Of a stretch of 64,000 nt of DNA, positions 21,788 through 33,799 are shown in pieces. The stretch's first letter is position 1. Every line of letters starts with the position of its first letter. Where the stretch lies: assembly GCA_963576735.1 (NCBI GenBank), contig OY755186.1, positions 14,495,970 to 14,559,969 on the forward strand. Direction: 5' to 3'. The stretch is from Bedellia somnulentella. Its lineage: Eukaryota > Arthropoda > Insecta > Lepidoptera > Bedelliidae. The notes under the pieces were generated by a model. It searched no databases. It was not told the DNA's origin and saw only the letters and a list, made by a program, of their open reading frames with translations. Both the position numbers and the translations under genes were made by a program.

Positions 21788-24059
21788 TTACTGGTACTGC
21801 TGGTAATTGCATTCTCCTTCATAGCGTATTCCTAGATACGGGTTTTGGCGTTGAGCGCAGTTTAAAGAACATTGATTACCATAAGTTTTCCCATCTGTAC
21901 CACAAACTGGTTTATAATTTAGTGGACAGAAACAACCGCTGTTAGAACATTCTCCCGGGTATGCTTCTTTTAAGTCCGGATTTTGCCTCATGGCTGAAGT
22001 CAATTGGCATTGGTTACTGTAAGTAACACCATCTGTACCACATACCGGCCTATAATCGGCTGGACAAATGAAATCGTCAATACATTGGCCATTATTTCTT
22101 ATTTTTAATCCCGGTGTTTTTCTAGCCTCACAATTGAACACACATTCGTTACTATAAGTCTTACCATCGCTACCGCAGACAGGCCTGTAATTCCTAGTAC
22201 AAATGCAGGGCTCCCGAGTCATACATTTACCTCGATAACTTACTTCTAAGCCGGGATTCCTGTAGATTTCACAGCCTAAGTAACATTCATTGTCATAAGT
22301 TCGACCATCTGATCCGCAAATAGGTTGGACGATTGCTGGACAATGGCATCCACCGTCATTTCCCGGATTCAAGACTCTTAAGCTAGGATTTCTTTTCAAT
22401 TTCTCGCAGTTTAATAAGCATTCATTATTATAAGTTCGACCATCTGATCCACGAACCGGTTGGATGGTTGCTGGACACAAACATTTTTCGTACTTCCAGC
22501 AATCGCCAGGATATGCTGCTCTTAAGATTGGATTACTTTTGGCTGCACAGTTTAATTCACATAAATTATTGTACGTTCGACCGTCTGATCCACAAACTCG
22601 TTGGTTTTTTGGTGGACAAAAACAATCGTTGGGCTTCGAGCACTCTCCCGGATATACCACTCTTACGCTGTTTTGATTTGGTTTCCTTCTAGACTTGCAA
22701 TTCAACAAGCATTCATTACTATATGTTTTACGGTCTGTACCACAAACGGGTGCATATTTATTGGGGCAATTGCAGCCTGATCCTACAGGACATTCTCCTG
22801 GATAAGATTCCAATGACGAGTTTTGTCTTTTGGCGCAATTGAAGAAACCAAAATTTGAGTATGTTTTTCCATCAGTGCCGCAAACTGGACTGTAAACAGT
22901 AGGGCAATAGCAAAAAAGGTCATCAGATTTCCGTAAGTTGGGGTACTTTCTTTTGGCGCAATTTAATTCGCAGTCATTGGAGTACAACCATCCATCGGAT
23001 CCAAATACGGGGCTGAAGATGAAAGGGCAATCACAATCTGGTGTTAATCCAGGAATACCGGTGTAGACAGAATTTCCAGTTTGAGGTGTCGTACCATTCT
23101 GTATAGCTGGCACAGGCTGATAGCGAATCTGGTTGAAATTGTTGTTGTAGTTATATTCGTTTGTACCAAAGTCCAGTCCTGGGTTAGAAGAATAAAATTG
23201 CGCTTTGACTGCACCTGTTATCACTAAAACAATACCTAGAAAGATAAAACGTTCATAAAAGAGTTAGTTTTTTCAATATTGAACAGAAAATTACTAAATA
23301 GTACGATATTTTTTTCTGTACAGTGTAAAATCAACCTTGAGACCTTAAACCCTAAACTAACCTATTCCGCCAACTTATGCTAGTGACATCAGTTTTAAAT
23401 GTTGTCACTAAAATATCCTTTCATTTATTCTTAAATATGTCAGCACAAAAGAAACCAAATATTTGTTTTTAAAGAAGAGAAAAGTAGATATAAAATGTGT
23501 GGACACACTTGTCATTCCTCTGATTCCAAGACTCAAGCGTTCGCGCCGTATATCCCCGAAAGGGTTGGCAGAGGTACTTATACTTCTGAACATCACGAGA
23601 CATCATCACCTGGTGTTCAGAGTACCCACTTTTTGCTTGGACAATATACTCGCGTGATAGGGGGACAGGTGTATCGCCGTTTGATACGAATACACTGTCA
23701 CATGACTAAGTACTACTTAGCCATGTGGGTTTCAACCATAATAAATTAACCACACATATGTCTTTAGAAAAGGCAAATTGGTGTAGGCCCGACCTGGGGT
23801 TCGAACTCACGCCTGTCTGTATTGACGGGCGGTCGGTATTGGACTACCACGGCTGACACTTATAGTTTTATCCATTGTTATTTTTTGCATTCCAATAATA
23901 TCGTGTATATCACATACATACATATTTTATTATCTTAGACCCACCGCATCACCTGAAGACTGCTTGTGCTTTGTCTAAAGATATTCTAATACTGTATTTT
24001 TATAGAAAAATCATTCAATAAATGAATTCAAAATAATACTTACTTAATTTGAAAATCAT
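21788..24059 (-). CDS. secreted nine-domain Kazal-type protease inhibitor, copy 3
   Basis: The coding sequence is 24059-24044 plus 23235-21788, giving 487 residues. The donor is GTAAGT, the acceptor is TTCTAG and the intron is phase 1. The signal peptide is MIFKLSIVLVITGAVKAQ. The nine Kazal-like domains are in the same order as copy 1, and nearly all are identical. Domains 1 and 5 lack C3 and C6; domain 8 lacks C1 and C5. Unlike copy 1, domain 2 has lost only C4 (SNFGFF in place of SNFCFF), which leaves an unpaired cysteine. A TATA box lies about 115 bp upstream. The intron holds the family's SINE-B. Being next to a recent retroelement at 24360 may affect its 5' regulation, though promoter and first exon are intact. 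Confidence 0.92.
23532..23858 (-). mobile_element. SINE-B copy in intron 1 of Kazal gene 3
   Basis: Same insertion as in Kazal gene 1, with the tRNA-like head intact at the right end. Confidence 0.85.
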
Positions 24060-24169
24060 TGTCATTAGTTGCTTGCTTTCCGTTACAAAATACACTCATT
24101 TGTTATTAGATGTGCGGCTTTTAACGTAGGTCGTCACTTAATTAATGCAAAAGTAAGCCCAAACATCTC

Positions 24170-24177
24170 ATTTTATA
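24170..24177 (-). promoter_or_regulatory. TATA box of Kazal gene 3
   Basis: TATAAAAT on the minus strand, at the same distance from the ATG as in gene 1. Confidence 0.55.
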
Positions 24178-24359
24178 GTAAAATATTACGAATGCAACAA
24201 TGCACAAGCTGTTATCTACTATTAAGACAATAAAAAACTGATACTCTTGTTTTTAAATATATTTTTTTTAAATGGGTGGGTTTGGTTATATTCTTTCGGT
24301 TATTTTCAGTTTTTATTAAATTTCAGGGTTCTGTAACTAAGGTAAAAAGGGACCCTATC

Positions 24360-24911
24360 TGTTCGCGCCAAACATGTACTCGCGGCTTTGGCATACTCTA
24401 TTTAGTCTGCGATTGACAGATCGACTGACAGTTGAGTTGAGATAAAAATAATTTTTGACTTGCACTTTTGATTTTGGAATTGGCGTATTGAAAATTGTAA
24501 TTGATTTGTATAATTTTGAGTATTGTGATACAAATAGAAGCAGCATATTTTGATAGTAAATATTGTGAGCCAGTGAAATTGTGGACGATAGCAAAGTTAT
24601 CGCACTGGAAACAAAAACCTTTGATGTGCTTTGAGAGCATTGGACCCGACAAACAGCTGTCGAAGATATTAGTAAAATACGAAAAGAAAGGAATAAAAAG
24701 ACACGATATCCTTTGGACAGGGAATCGTATTATTGATCCCAGACTGAATGCATTCAGATCTCCACAAAATATTGAAAATAGCCAGCACAACACTTGGAAG
24801 AACTCAGGACTGAACACCTCACCAGTTCCAGCCTGATGTAAGTTATGAACAACTTTATTAACACAGAAACACGAACATAATAATAAATGGTAGCAGAGAA
24901 ATACACGAACA
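24360..24911 (+). repeat. BEL/Pao 5' LTR
   Basis: Begins TGTTCGCGCCAAACATG and ends GAGAAATACACGAACA. A TAATTTTGGTAGCAGAGCG stretch follows and is the likely primer-binding region. Confidence 0.92.
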
Positions 24912-25856
24912 TAATTTTGGTAGCAGAGCGTGGTTACACACGAACAAGAAATTGAACCTCTGGGACAAAATAAATGAATTGAAACTAGTGCGAACTGTGA
25001 AACATACTATTGACTTTAAGTGTAATTGTTGTGTTATAAATTGGTATAATGGTGCTAGATTATTGATAGTACAGAGATCCTTATTTAGTGTTTGTTAACA
25101 TGCCATATGTTCCTCAAATTGAAATCTATATTCCATATTAATTGCAGTAAAAGTAATTGTTGTTAGTTTAACACTATTTTGAATAATAGTCTAGAATTGT
25201 GATCCTATCATCTTATTGCAATAGTATTGAAAGTAATTGTTGTTTGTTTAACACTATTTTGAATAATAGCAGTCTAGAATTGTGATTCTATTATCTTATT
25301 GTAATAGTTTTGTAAGTATACATGTCAGTACTTATAAATGGGTACAGCTTCACACTGTATTAAGTTAGATTGAGGTTGTATACATTATTTGATCATATTA
25401 GTCATTTCCAAGTGGGTTTGAATAAGTGGCAGGCTAACTTTATTCATTTACTTTAAATTTCTACTTGTTTTTTGATATTTTGTAGACTAGGTTGTGTTAA
25501 CAGGTTCACAATCAGTTTCCAGTTTTGGTTTGTAAAATAAGGTTAATAATTGCAAGTCTGGGACTTGATATTTTGTATATGGTGTTTTTGGTAACTAGTT
25601 CATTATTGTTGCTAGATTGTATTGCAAATTGATATTTGTCTTTTGCTAGTTTTGAGTCAGGTTGCTTCTTTTGTATTCCTTTGTTGTATTTTTAGGTATC
25701 ATATCATAGGTGGTCAGGTGTTGATTTGGGTTGTATTCTTTGTATTTGTATGTTGTAATTTAGGTATCTGTTGGTCAAGTGTTGATTATAGGTTAAAAAA
25801 TAGGAGTTACATCTTTGTTTTAATTATTATTGTGGTATTATTGTATCTGTCACATC
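24912..25856 (+). other. BEL/Pao 5' leader
   Basis: T-rich leader with no coding frame. It contains a diverged 80-bp tandem duplication at 25151-25310 (AAGTAATTGTTGTT...GTCTAGAATTGTGAT). Confidence 0.7.
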
Positions 25857-26431
25857 ATGACTTCTGTAACTAGGATTGTTGGGGAAGTAAGGACAGTATT
25901 GCGTTGGTTAGTTTCAGCTGCTGCATTGGTGGGTCGACCAGAACGAACCGCTGCTTTGTTGGATAGGTTTGATAAATTGCCCGCTAAACGGGAGCGATTA
26001 GAGAATCTTTCTACCTGTTATTATGAATTGGCCAGCACTGGTGTGGTTCCATCTGATGTGGAAACTCAAATTGTGGGTGATTTGGACCAGTGTGACGAGC
26101 TCGCCGATGAATTGGTTCAGGCAGCTCTTACACTCAAAGCGGGGTCGACCACTTCTCCAGATTTGGATACCAAACTTGAACCAACCTCTCCAGCGTTATT
26201 GGGTAGACTGCCCACTTTGGATTTGCCTAAGTTTAGTGGAGATCTCACTGAGTGGCTTAGTTTTTGGAACATGTTCCAAAGCCTGGTGGATTGGAGGTCA
26301 GATTTGTCACCAGCTCAGAAATTGGCCTACCTTCGTTCATCCATGCGGGATGAGGCCTTGGACATGATGAGTCATCTCACTGTGACTGATGACAGTTATC
26401 CCACTGCTGTGGAACTTTTGACCCGAAGGTA

Positions 26432-28355
26432 CAGTCGCCATCAGATATACCGGAGCGGCCGAGGTACTCAAATATTTCTGAGCAACAATAAATTTCATTA
26501 GATTCTTTACGGTAAATAAGGTCAATAAGATCTGAACATCCAATTTGCCACAAATATATGAGCAGTGGTTTTTCAATTAAATCTGAACACACAACGAGAC
26601 AATAATATCTGAAAGCACAACTCGTCAAAGTTATCTGCACAGACAGGGTGATCATAAATATCTGAACATTTAAGGAAAATATACCTTAAAGCACTAGGCA
26701 TACAGCTTAAATGTAATCGTACAGATGTAATGAATTTGCCTTTTACAAAATACGTAGGTATACAAAATAGAAATCTGCAAAAAAGCAACTTCACGGTCTT
26801 TTTACCAGAGACACATTTAAATAAAACTTTTGCTAATTCACAAAAACGCTAACATAACTGTCATTGCATATAATTCACTGCATGTATTTATCAAATGTAA
26901 ATATGAAATATTGAAGCTGCCAAATTAAAACAGGTACGAATGCTTTGCAGCATTTCATTCATTATTGTGTCAGGCACCATGGCCTAGCGGTTTAGTAATT
27001 TGAAATCATAATTATAATCCTTTGCGTCAGGGTTCAAATCCTCAATTGTGCTTTTTTTTGTAATTTATTAAGAATTCATGTTCTTTTTTTTCTATTTTTT
27101 TTTTAGTAATTAAAACTGTAAACAAACTTTTTTCGACATTTATAGAAACTCGTTAGTTTTTAAAACTACAGTAAGATCAAGCCTCAGTACCGCTTAATTT
27201 TCATGATAATTCGAATGGTTTTTTTTTCACAAAAAGATGGACTTTGATTTTGTATAAACGGCCATATATAAAAGGCTATAGGCATATATATAAAGCCATA
27301 TATAAGGGGTAAAATTGCAATGATCATAGTTCATAGCAAATAACAAATACTTAATTTTCATTACACACGTGCAAACTCTTTAGAAGAGTAACTAAATGTG
27401 TACGAAAAGGCCATATTTCTAAATTCTGCCAATTGTTATATAGATCTTGCACGTCGCCCGTGCGAGTGACCTATCTGTATACGCGTCAATGTAGGCGTGA
27501 GAGGTGACCGTGACGAGTGACGGTGGGTACAGTTCGCAAATATAAAATAATTCATTCAAGTTGTAGATTTCACCCATTTTTATATTTTACATTTAATTTA
27601 TTAGGAGTGTTAAAAAAACAAAATCGTCATAGTAACTTCCAATTTTAATTATTAATATTAAATATATACAGCTGTTAACTTAAAATTAAAACAAAAAACT
27701 ATAATACACAAATAATCCTTAAAATACTTTATTGAAAAAATGTTGTAAGTAATAAAATAACTAATATTAACTGCTATCACTACCTTTATCAAACATTTCT
27801 ACACTGTCATAATTTTCACTGTCATTGACATTTATAATGAACTCAAAATCATAGTCGAAATATTTCATATTTTATATAAAGAGCTAGTTAATGTGATTAA
27901 TTTTGTGTCAATTATTACTTTATCTTAATTTAGTAGACATTCTATATAATGGCTAGACAGTATATATAATATTCAGATTTATTACTTTGTCTGCAACATA
28001 TACGCCTTACTTTCAGCAGAAAACTTTTTTTTGTTTTGACATTGATAAAACCGAATGGTGGTGATGTAGAAAATGTATTCCAGCGTACTACGTTAAAGAA
28101 TTTTAAACTGTATGCCGAGTGCTTTAAGGTATATTTTCTCTAAATGTTCAGATATTTATGATCACCCAGTCTGTGTAGATAACTGTGACGAGCTGTACTT
28201 TCAGATTTAATTGAAAAACCACTGCTCATATATTTGTGGCGAATTGGATGTTCAGATCTTTTTGACCTTATTTACTGTATAGAATTTATTGAAATTTATT
28301 GTTGCTCAGAAATATTTGAGTACCTCGGCCGCTCCGATATATCTGATGGCGACTG
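26432..28355. mobile_element. 1.9-kb nonautonomous DNA element with ~270-bp TIRs
   Basis: Terminal inverted repeats of about 270 bp start CAGTCGCCATCAGATATA and enclose AT-rich noncoding sequence. TA flanks both ends (26430-26431 and 28356-28357), and excision to one TA restores the gag frame. A TA duplication and a CAGT start suit Tc1/mariner. A 4-bp GTAC duplication fits equally well, so the superfamily is open. Confidence 0.85.
26966..27050 (+). other. tRNA-like sequence inside the TIR element
   Basis: An A-box-like TGGCCTAGCGGTTTAG is followed about 45 bp on by a B box GGGTTCAAATCC and a T-run. It may be a tRNA pseudogene or a SINE head. The acceptor stem is not convincing. Confidence 0.35.
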
Positions 28356-29402
28356 TACCACAATGTAAGACGGCTTGCAGACCAGCATGTTGGTTGGATT
28401 CTCACCTTGCCCAGGATTTCTAACCTGAGTCGATTGCGTGTGGACTTGTTGAATCCAATGCTGGTTTCTTTGAATGCATTGAAGATCCTGGACTTACCTT
28501 TAGATTCCTGGTCTTATTTATTGTTACATATTGTGCTAGAGAAACTTCCACCCGCGTTGAAGGTTCGCTTCGAACACAAATTTGGAGGTGATAGTGCCTC
28601 TCATCTTCCTTCCTTTTCAGATTTGTTGCTTTTTCTGGAGGATGAGTGCCGGGTGGGAGACATTTCAGGTGTACTTCCTCCTAGTCAGCCGGTTCGTGTG
28701 GAACCGAAGTCTCGGCGTGTGAATCAGCCACGTATGACCGAAAGGAGAGATCACCGAGTTTATATGGCCATGGGGCAAAATGGGCCCCCTGTTGTTTGTA
28801 GGTATTGCAAGGAGCCTGGACATGCAGTGACAGCCTGCAAGCGTTTTTTGGAGATGCGAGTCCAGGGTCGCCGAACTATTGCTGCTGACCGAAGGTGGTG
28901 TTATGGTTGTCTTAGTGACCATCTTCAGCGTGAGTGTCAGCAGAGCAGACCTTGTAGGATTTGTCGGGGAGCTCATCATCCGGTTCTATGTGCGAACCGT
29001 AGTGGTCGTAATGAAGTAGAAGCTGTGCGTTCCTCCCCCAGAGTCTGCTCCCCTCCTCATCAAGCCTCCCTCCACCATGCTGCGACTCATATTCGTCGTG
29101 AGAGGGTTTTGCGTCGTTCTCCCACGGGCGGGGGTTTGCGTCGATCCCCCACGGGCGGGGGTAAAATGTCTCGTTCACAGGAACCGCCTCGATATTATAC
29201 GGCCGCCGATAGGTTCTCTCCCCCCTTGATGGAGCAGCCCCGGTTAAATAACCGGACGTACGGTTATGGGCGTCGTCGTACGCCATTTGTTGGTGCTAAC
29301 TCATCTCGTCGTTCCCAGTTCGAGAGCTGGGAGCCACAACCACGTCGTAACCTTCCCGACGAGTCCAGGGGTGAGTTTTCTCCCCCTCGACGTACCGAAT
29401 AG

Positions 29403-29981
29403 GTACTTGCTGCCCTCCCACCAATCCCTGCTGTCCGCCGGGAAACCGTATTGTTACCGACAGCAGTTGTCAGAGTGTGGGCCCCCAATGGTCAACACGT
29501 GGATGTTCGAGCCTTTTTGGGTTCGGGGTCCCAAGGTTGTATCTTGTCAAGTTGGTTGGTGGTGCGATTGGGCTTATCATTGAAAAATTGTGATACGTTT
29601 GTTAGGGGTATAGGAAACACTCCCGTGTCAGTGATTAAGGGAGAGACCCGTGTCTCGGTCTCGCCTCAGGCTCCCCTGGTTCCAGTTGTGTCGTTCTTGG
29701 GAATTGTTGTAGATACCATTTTGGGTCCGGTGCAACCCCAGGTTGATTTGAAGTTGATTTGCCCTGTTTTGACAAAAGGTTTGAAGTTGGCGGATCCTAC
29801 CTATTTTACCCCTGGACCAGTAGATTTGTTGTTGGGTTCTGATGTTTTAGGTACTTTTTTGACTGGAGGGCCTCAGCCCTTACAGCCCAACGGATTGGTA
29901 GCAGTGCCTACCGTTTTTGGTTTTGTTATTTTTGGACCAGTCCTATCCAGTGGTGTGCCAGTTGAACATAGGATGATGTAA
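29403..29981 (+). pseudogene. BEL/Pao protease and linker
   Basis: Continues the gag frame after the TAG. VRVWAPNGQHVDVRAFLGSG is the retropepsin start, but the catalytic DSG reads GSG because the aspartate is replaced by glycine. GPVDLLLGSDVLG is a typical downstream Pao block. The frame ends at 29981 (HRMM then stop), where the reverse transcriptase should begin. Confidence 0.75.
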
Positions 29982-29983
29982 GT

Positions 29984-30277
29984 TTGTTGAAAGGTGATGA
30001 GGAGATGGATATTTGTGATTGTTATGCATGGACTGACAGTGAGATTGTTTTGTCCTGGCTTAAATTGCCAGCTCACACGTTAGAAGTTGTTGTAGCCAAC
30101 CGTATCCCTCAAAGCCAGAATTGTGAGACCCCGTTGTTATGGAGACATGTTCCTGCTCGTATTGAAAGGGTCTATCTTTGTGTTTTTGTTTGTTTGTCTA
30201 CGAAGGCTGTTGATTTAGAAATAGTATCGTCATTGAGCACTGAAGCCTTCATTGCTGCTTTTTCCTGCCCACATTAG
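29984..30277 (+). pseudogene. RNase H/integrase remnant of BEL/Pao
   Basis: YAWTDSEIVLSWLK is an RNase H block. HVPAR is joined directly to VYLCVFVCLSTKAVDLEIV, an integrase block. The sequence between them, and the whole reverse transcriptase upstream, is deleted. Confidence 0.75.
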
Positions 30278-30448
30278 GGTGGTACTTTTGTTGTTAAGGT
30301 CGCTAAAATTCATTTGCGTCGCGTAATTGGTGAAACTGTACTTACTTATGAGGAACTTGATATTGTATTTTGTAAAGAGCTGTCGCAACTCTATCCCGAC
30401 TCCCGATTGATTGCAGCGGGCCGATTGTAGCGGCCCGGGGCGGGGTTA

Positions 30449-31000
30449 TGTTCGCGCCAAACATGTACTCGCGGCTTTGGCATACTCTATTTAGTCTGCG
30501 ATTGACAGATCGACTGACAGTTGAGATGAGATAAAAATAATTTTTGACTTGCACTTTTGATTTTGGAATTGGCGTATTGAAAATTGTAATTGATTTGTAT
30601 AATTTTGAATATTGTGATACAAATAGAAGCAGCATATTTTGATAGTAAATATTGTGAGCCAGTGAAATTGTGGACGATAGCAAAGTTATCGCACTGGAAA
30701 CAAAAACCTTTGATGTGCTTTGAGAGCATTGGACCCGACAAACAGCTGTCGAAGATATTAGTAAAATACGAAAAGAAAGGAATAAAAAGACACGATATCC
30801 TTTGGACAGGGAATCGTATTATTGATCCCAGACTGAATGCATTCAGATCTCCACAAAATATTGAAAATAGCCAGCACAACACTTGGAAGAACTCAGGACT
30901 GAACACCTCACCAGTTCCAGCCTAATGTAAGTTATGAACAACTTTATTAACACAGAAACACGAACATAATAATAAATGGTAGCAGAGAAATACACGAACA
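30449..31000 (+). repeat. BEL/Pao 3' LTR
   Basis: Same length as the 5' LTR and almost identical to it. CTATC follows at 31001-31005. Confidence 0.92.
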
Positions 31001-31166
31001 CTATCATTAAGACTTTGCTTTCTGTATGACACCATTGACGTCTGTATTAAACCATGATAGCTAGGAAGATAAGTTTGTTTTAATATTATGTATTTCTGTA
31101 ATCTGATTAAAATGAGTAATTAGAGATGGTTCCGATACAAAACTCAAGTACTATTGTACTTTTTTG

Positions 31167-33752
31167 CGGCACAAGATTTATTTATTTATTTATTTATTAA
31201 TAACACAACAATATAACCATTACAGAAATGATATCTAATACAGCTATTTTACACTACATTTTTACACAACATACACGACACTCGTCTACTCCGAATCCAA
31301 ATTTATATAATTACTTTTTCTTATTGATAACATAGATAATTCATACTAGTTTTCGTAAATTCAGCCAGCGTGCACGAAAATATATCAACACGCTCAGAGA
31401 CCTGGTTCATCGCGTTCAATGCACGAGCAAAAGCATTTTCACTGGACAGATTGGTCCGCGACGATGGAATTGAGAATAACCTACCCCGGCGCCGTCTCAG
31501 TGTACTGCTAGGAACTACTAGTTGTATCTCAGACAGGATCCTCGGGTTATTAATAATTCCCCTTACTATTTTTAAACAATACAATAACAACGTAAAGTCC
31601 CTCCTAACCTCTAGCTTGTTGTACCCTACCATACCCAAAATAAATAGAGTAGGGTACATCAACGGATAGTAGGGATAAATTCCGTAAAGCTTGAGATATA
31701 AAAATCTAACGAATTTATTTTGTATTTTCTCCACCATGGAGCGATATTTCACTTCATGTGGAGACCAGATGACTGCGTTGAACTCCAATTTACTTCGTAC
31801 CAGTGAATTGTAGAGAGCTTTTATAGCGTCTATATTCGAGAACTCTTGGGTTGTACGTAATACAAATCCGAGTGTCCTAAATGCTTTGTGACAAATGTCT
31901 ACAATGTGATTACGAAACGACAAGTCCGAGCTAAAAGTGACTCCGAGATCCCTAATTTGCTGCACCCGTGACAGCGCCACTCCGCTCAACTCGTACTGCT
32001 GGTGGTGTGGGTTACGTTGTCTACTGTACGTGATAGTAGCACATTTATTTAAATTGAGTTGCAATTTATTCGCCTGGCTCCATTGGTCTATGGCATTTAC
32101 GTCACTTTGGAATTTCTCATAATCTTCTACAGTGTGAATTGGTAATACCAATTTCATGTCATCGGCGAAAAGAAGACAAGTCGCGTGTTTCACTACTTTC
32201 GGAAGGTCATTAACCATAATTAAAAACTCCAAAGGTCCCAAGTTACTACCCTGACTAATTTCCGAGTGCGTAGGGTACTCGCGAGAACTACATCCATTAA
32301 AACTAACGTACTGACGTCGGTTTCCGAGATAGCTGGCAAACAAATGAAGGGAATGAGGTGTGAATCCCATTTTAGCCAACTTTATGAGTACGACATCTCC
32401 ATCAACCGTGTCAAATGCTTTTTTTAAATCGAAGTACGCCGCATCAACACTTTTCCCCGAATCAACATGGGGTACCACATGAGACATGAAGTTCAACAGG
32501 TTGCTAGTTGTACTATGCGCGGGCCTAAAACCGTGTTGACAATCCGATATTATACCCGATATTTCGCCATATATCCGTTGGTGCAACGCGGATTCCAATA
32601 CTTTAGCAAAAGCAGATAGAATAGCCACCGGGCGGTAGTCTTCCACGCTAGAACTAGTCTTTCCCTTCGGTACCGGCACCACACGCGTCACTTTCCAGCA
32701 ATCCGGGAACGTAGCCTCCGCTAGGCACAAGTTATAAATAAATAACAGCGGTTCCTCTAATGCTGCCCGACAATCTTTGACAACGAACCCCGGAATCCCG
32801 TCCGGCCCCGCCGACGTCTTGGCCGGAAGGCGCGCCAGCGCGCGGTGCACGTCGTCGCGGCTGAGCGCGGTGAGACGCACGCGCGCCGCCGCCACGTCCG
32901 CCGCCATCGCGTCCGCGACGCTGAGACGCGCCGGACTCTTTGCATACACGGAACTGAAATATTCTGAAAATTCCTGACAGCTTTCCTCTTTTGAGAGCAC
33001 AGTTCCATTTTTACAAATGGTCGGTTTGTACTGACTTTTCCGTTTGGATTTTACCATTTTCCAAAATAGCTTAGGCTCCTTTGATAGTAAAAATTCAACC
33101 CTATTTTCATAGGAATGTTGAGATGGTTTGGGCACATAGAGAGGATGGATGACAGTAAAGTGGTGAAAGAGATCTATAGAGCCAATGTGGAAGGTAATGT
33201 TAGTAGAGGACGACCTCGGAGGACACATTTAGATCAAATAGAAAATGTGCTCAAAAAGGCAGGTGTCCGAAGTACGAAGAATAAAAGAGCATGTATGAAA
33301 AGATTGATGGATGTGAATGAAGCTAGAGAGGTTTGCCAGGATCGTACAAAGTGGCGATCGATAGTCTCTGCCTACCCCAATGGGAACTAACGGCGTGAGA
33401 ATATGTATGTATGTATGTATGTTTCCTCTGCAATACGTAATTTTACTTTTGGCTTAGACCTCAGCGCGGAGAACATTTCGTAATCACATTGTGACCCACT
33501 TATTTTATACATTTTATGTAATTTGGCTTTTAGAGCTATGTCGCGTTTTATTTCAGGAGTATACCACTCAGGATACAAATACCTGGGGCAACCTGTACAA
33601 CGCTTTTTTTGTGGAACGCAGTCATCCAATATCTTATTTATTATCGAATAAAAATAATCGAGAGCTTCCACTGAGTTACTTATAAAATATAGGTCAGTCA
33701 GAGATTGTTTTAAAATCAAGTGATATTTTTTTTCATGTATCGTTGAACACAT
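31167..33752 (-). pseudogene. Jockey/CR1-like LINE ORF2 relic
   Basis: The minus strand encodes a C-terminal endonuclease/linker part (33752 to about 33424) and the RT to the stop at 31321. Motifs include SAGPDGIPGFVVKDC, VVPVPKGKTSSSVEDYRPVA, CQHGFRPAHSTTSNLL, AAYFDLKKAFDTV, EISQGSNLGPLEFLI and CLLFADDMKLVL. It is split by an RTE-like 3' fragment. The 3' tail is (AAAT)n at 31172-31199. ATTGTACTTT at 31153-31162 and 33751-33760 may be its target duplication. The copy is 5'-truncated. Confidence 0.8.
33112..33422 (+). mobile_element. RTE-like LINE 3' fragment inside the Jockey-like LINE
   Basis: Opens with GGAATGTTGAGATGGTTTGGG and continues to WRSIVSAYPNGN, the stop, and the GTGAGAATATGTATGTATG tail. 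It is a 5'-truncated insertion in antisense to the host LINE frame. Confidence 0.85.
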
Positions 33753-33799
33753 TGTACTTTGCTGACAAATAAAATGACGTCGAAATGTAACTCCAATGT

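Larger units (their letters stand above)
21186..24354. repeat. segmental duplication of 1801-5325
   Basis: Flanks, Kazal gene, intron with SINE-B, first exon and promoter are all collinear with the block at 1801-5325, with high identity by eye. The copies differ by a SINE deletion near 21.36 kb and by intron sequence between about 23290 and 23480. The duplication continues past the BEL/Pao insertion at 31001-31166. Confidence 0.9.
25857..29402 (+). pseudogene. BEL/Pao gag split by a TIR element
   Basis: The gag frame opens at ATG 25857. DLPKFSGDLTEWLSFWNMFQ and LAYLRSSMRDEALDMMSHL are typical of Pao gag (DUF1759-like). At 26431 a DNA element interrupts it. Coding resumes in frame at 28358, giving about 539 residues when the insertion is ignored. 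Zinc knuckles follow: CRYCKEPGHAVTAC, and WCYGCLSDHLQREC with CRICRGAHHPVLC. Near 29110-29160 a short tandem repeat encodes RRSPTGGG twice. The frame ends at a single TAG (29400-29402), with the protease continuing in the same frame. Confidence 0.85.
24360..31000 (+). mobile_element. BEL/Pao LTR retrotransposon, internally deleted
   Basis: Two 552-bp LTRs (TGTTCGCGCC...CACGAACA) with about three visible differences enclose gag, protease and fragments of RNase H and integrase. A 5-bp duplication CTATC lies at 24355-24359 and 31001-31005. The paralogous block at 5326-5330 has one CTATC and no element. A purine-rich tract (CCCGGGGCGGGG) precedes the 3' LTR. Reverse transcriptase is absent, so the copy is nonautonomous. 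Confidence 0.92.

Noticed and set aside
24501..24836. 111-codon open frame in the BEL LTR, repeated in the 3' LTR
   Set aside because: It lies wholly inside the LTR and resembles no protein I know; the antisense frame is open too, so it is probably chance.
25622..25873. Hydrophobic 83-codon frame that could be a membrane protein
   Set aside because: T-rich leader of the BEL element; hydrophobicity follows from base composition and it overlaps the gag start.
32757..33008. Arg-rich frames on both strands in a GC-rich patch
   Set aside because: Shadows of the Jockey-like LINE ORF2, whose true frame shows RT motifs.
31153..33760. Certain 10-bp target duplication ATTGTACTTT for the Jockey-like LINE
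   Set aside because: Three or four more bases match the uninserted paralogue beyond the left copy, so the true border is ambiguous; reported only as possible.
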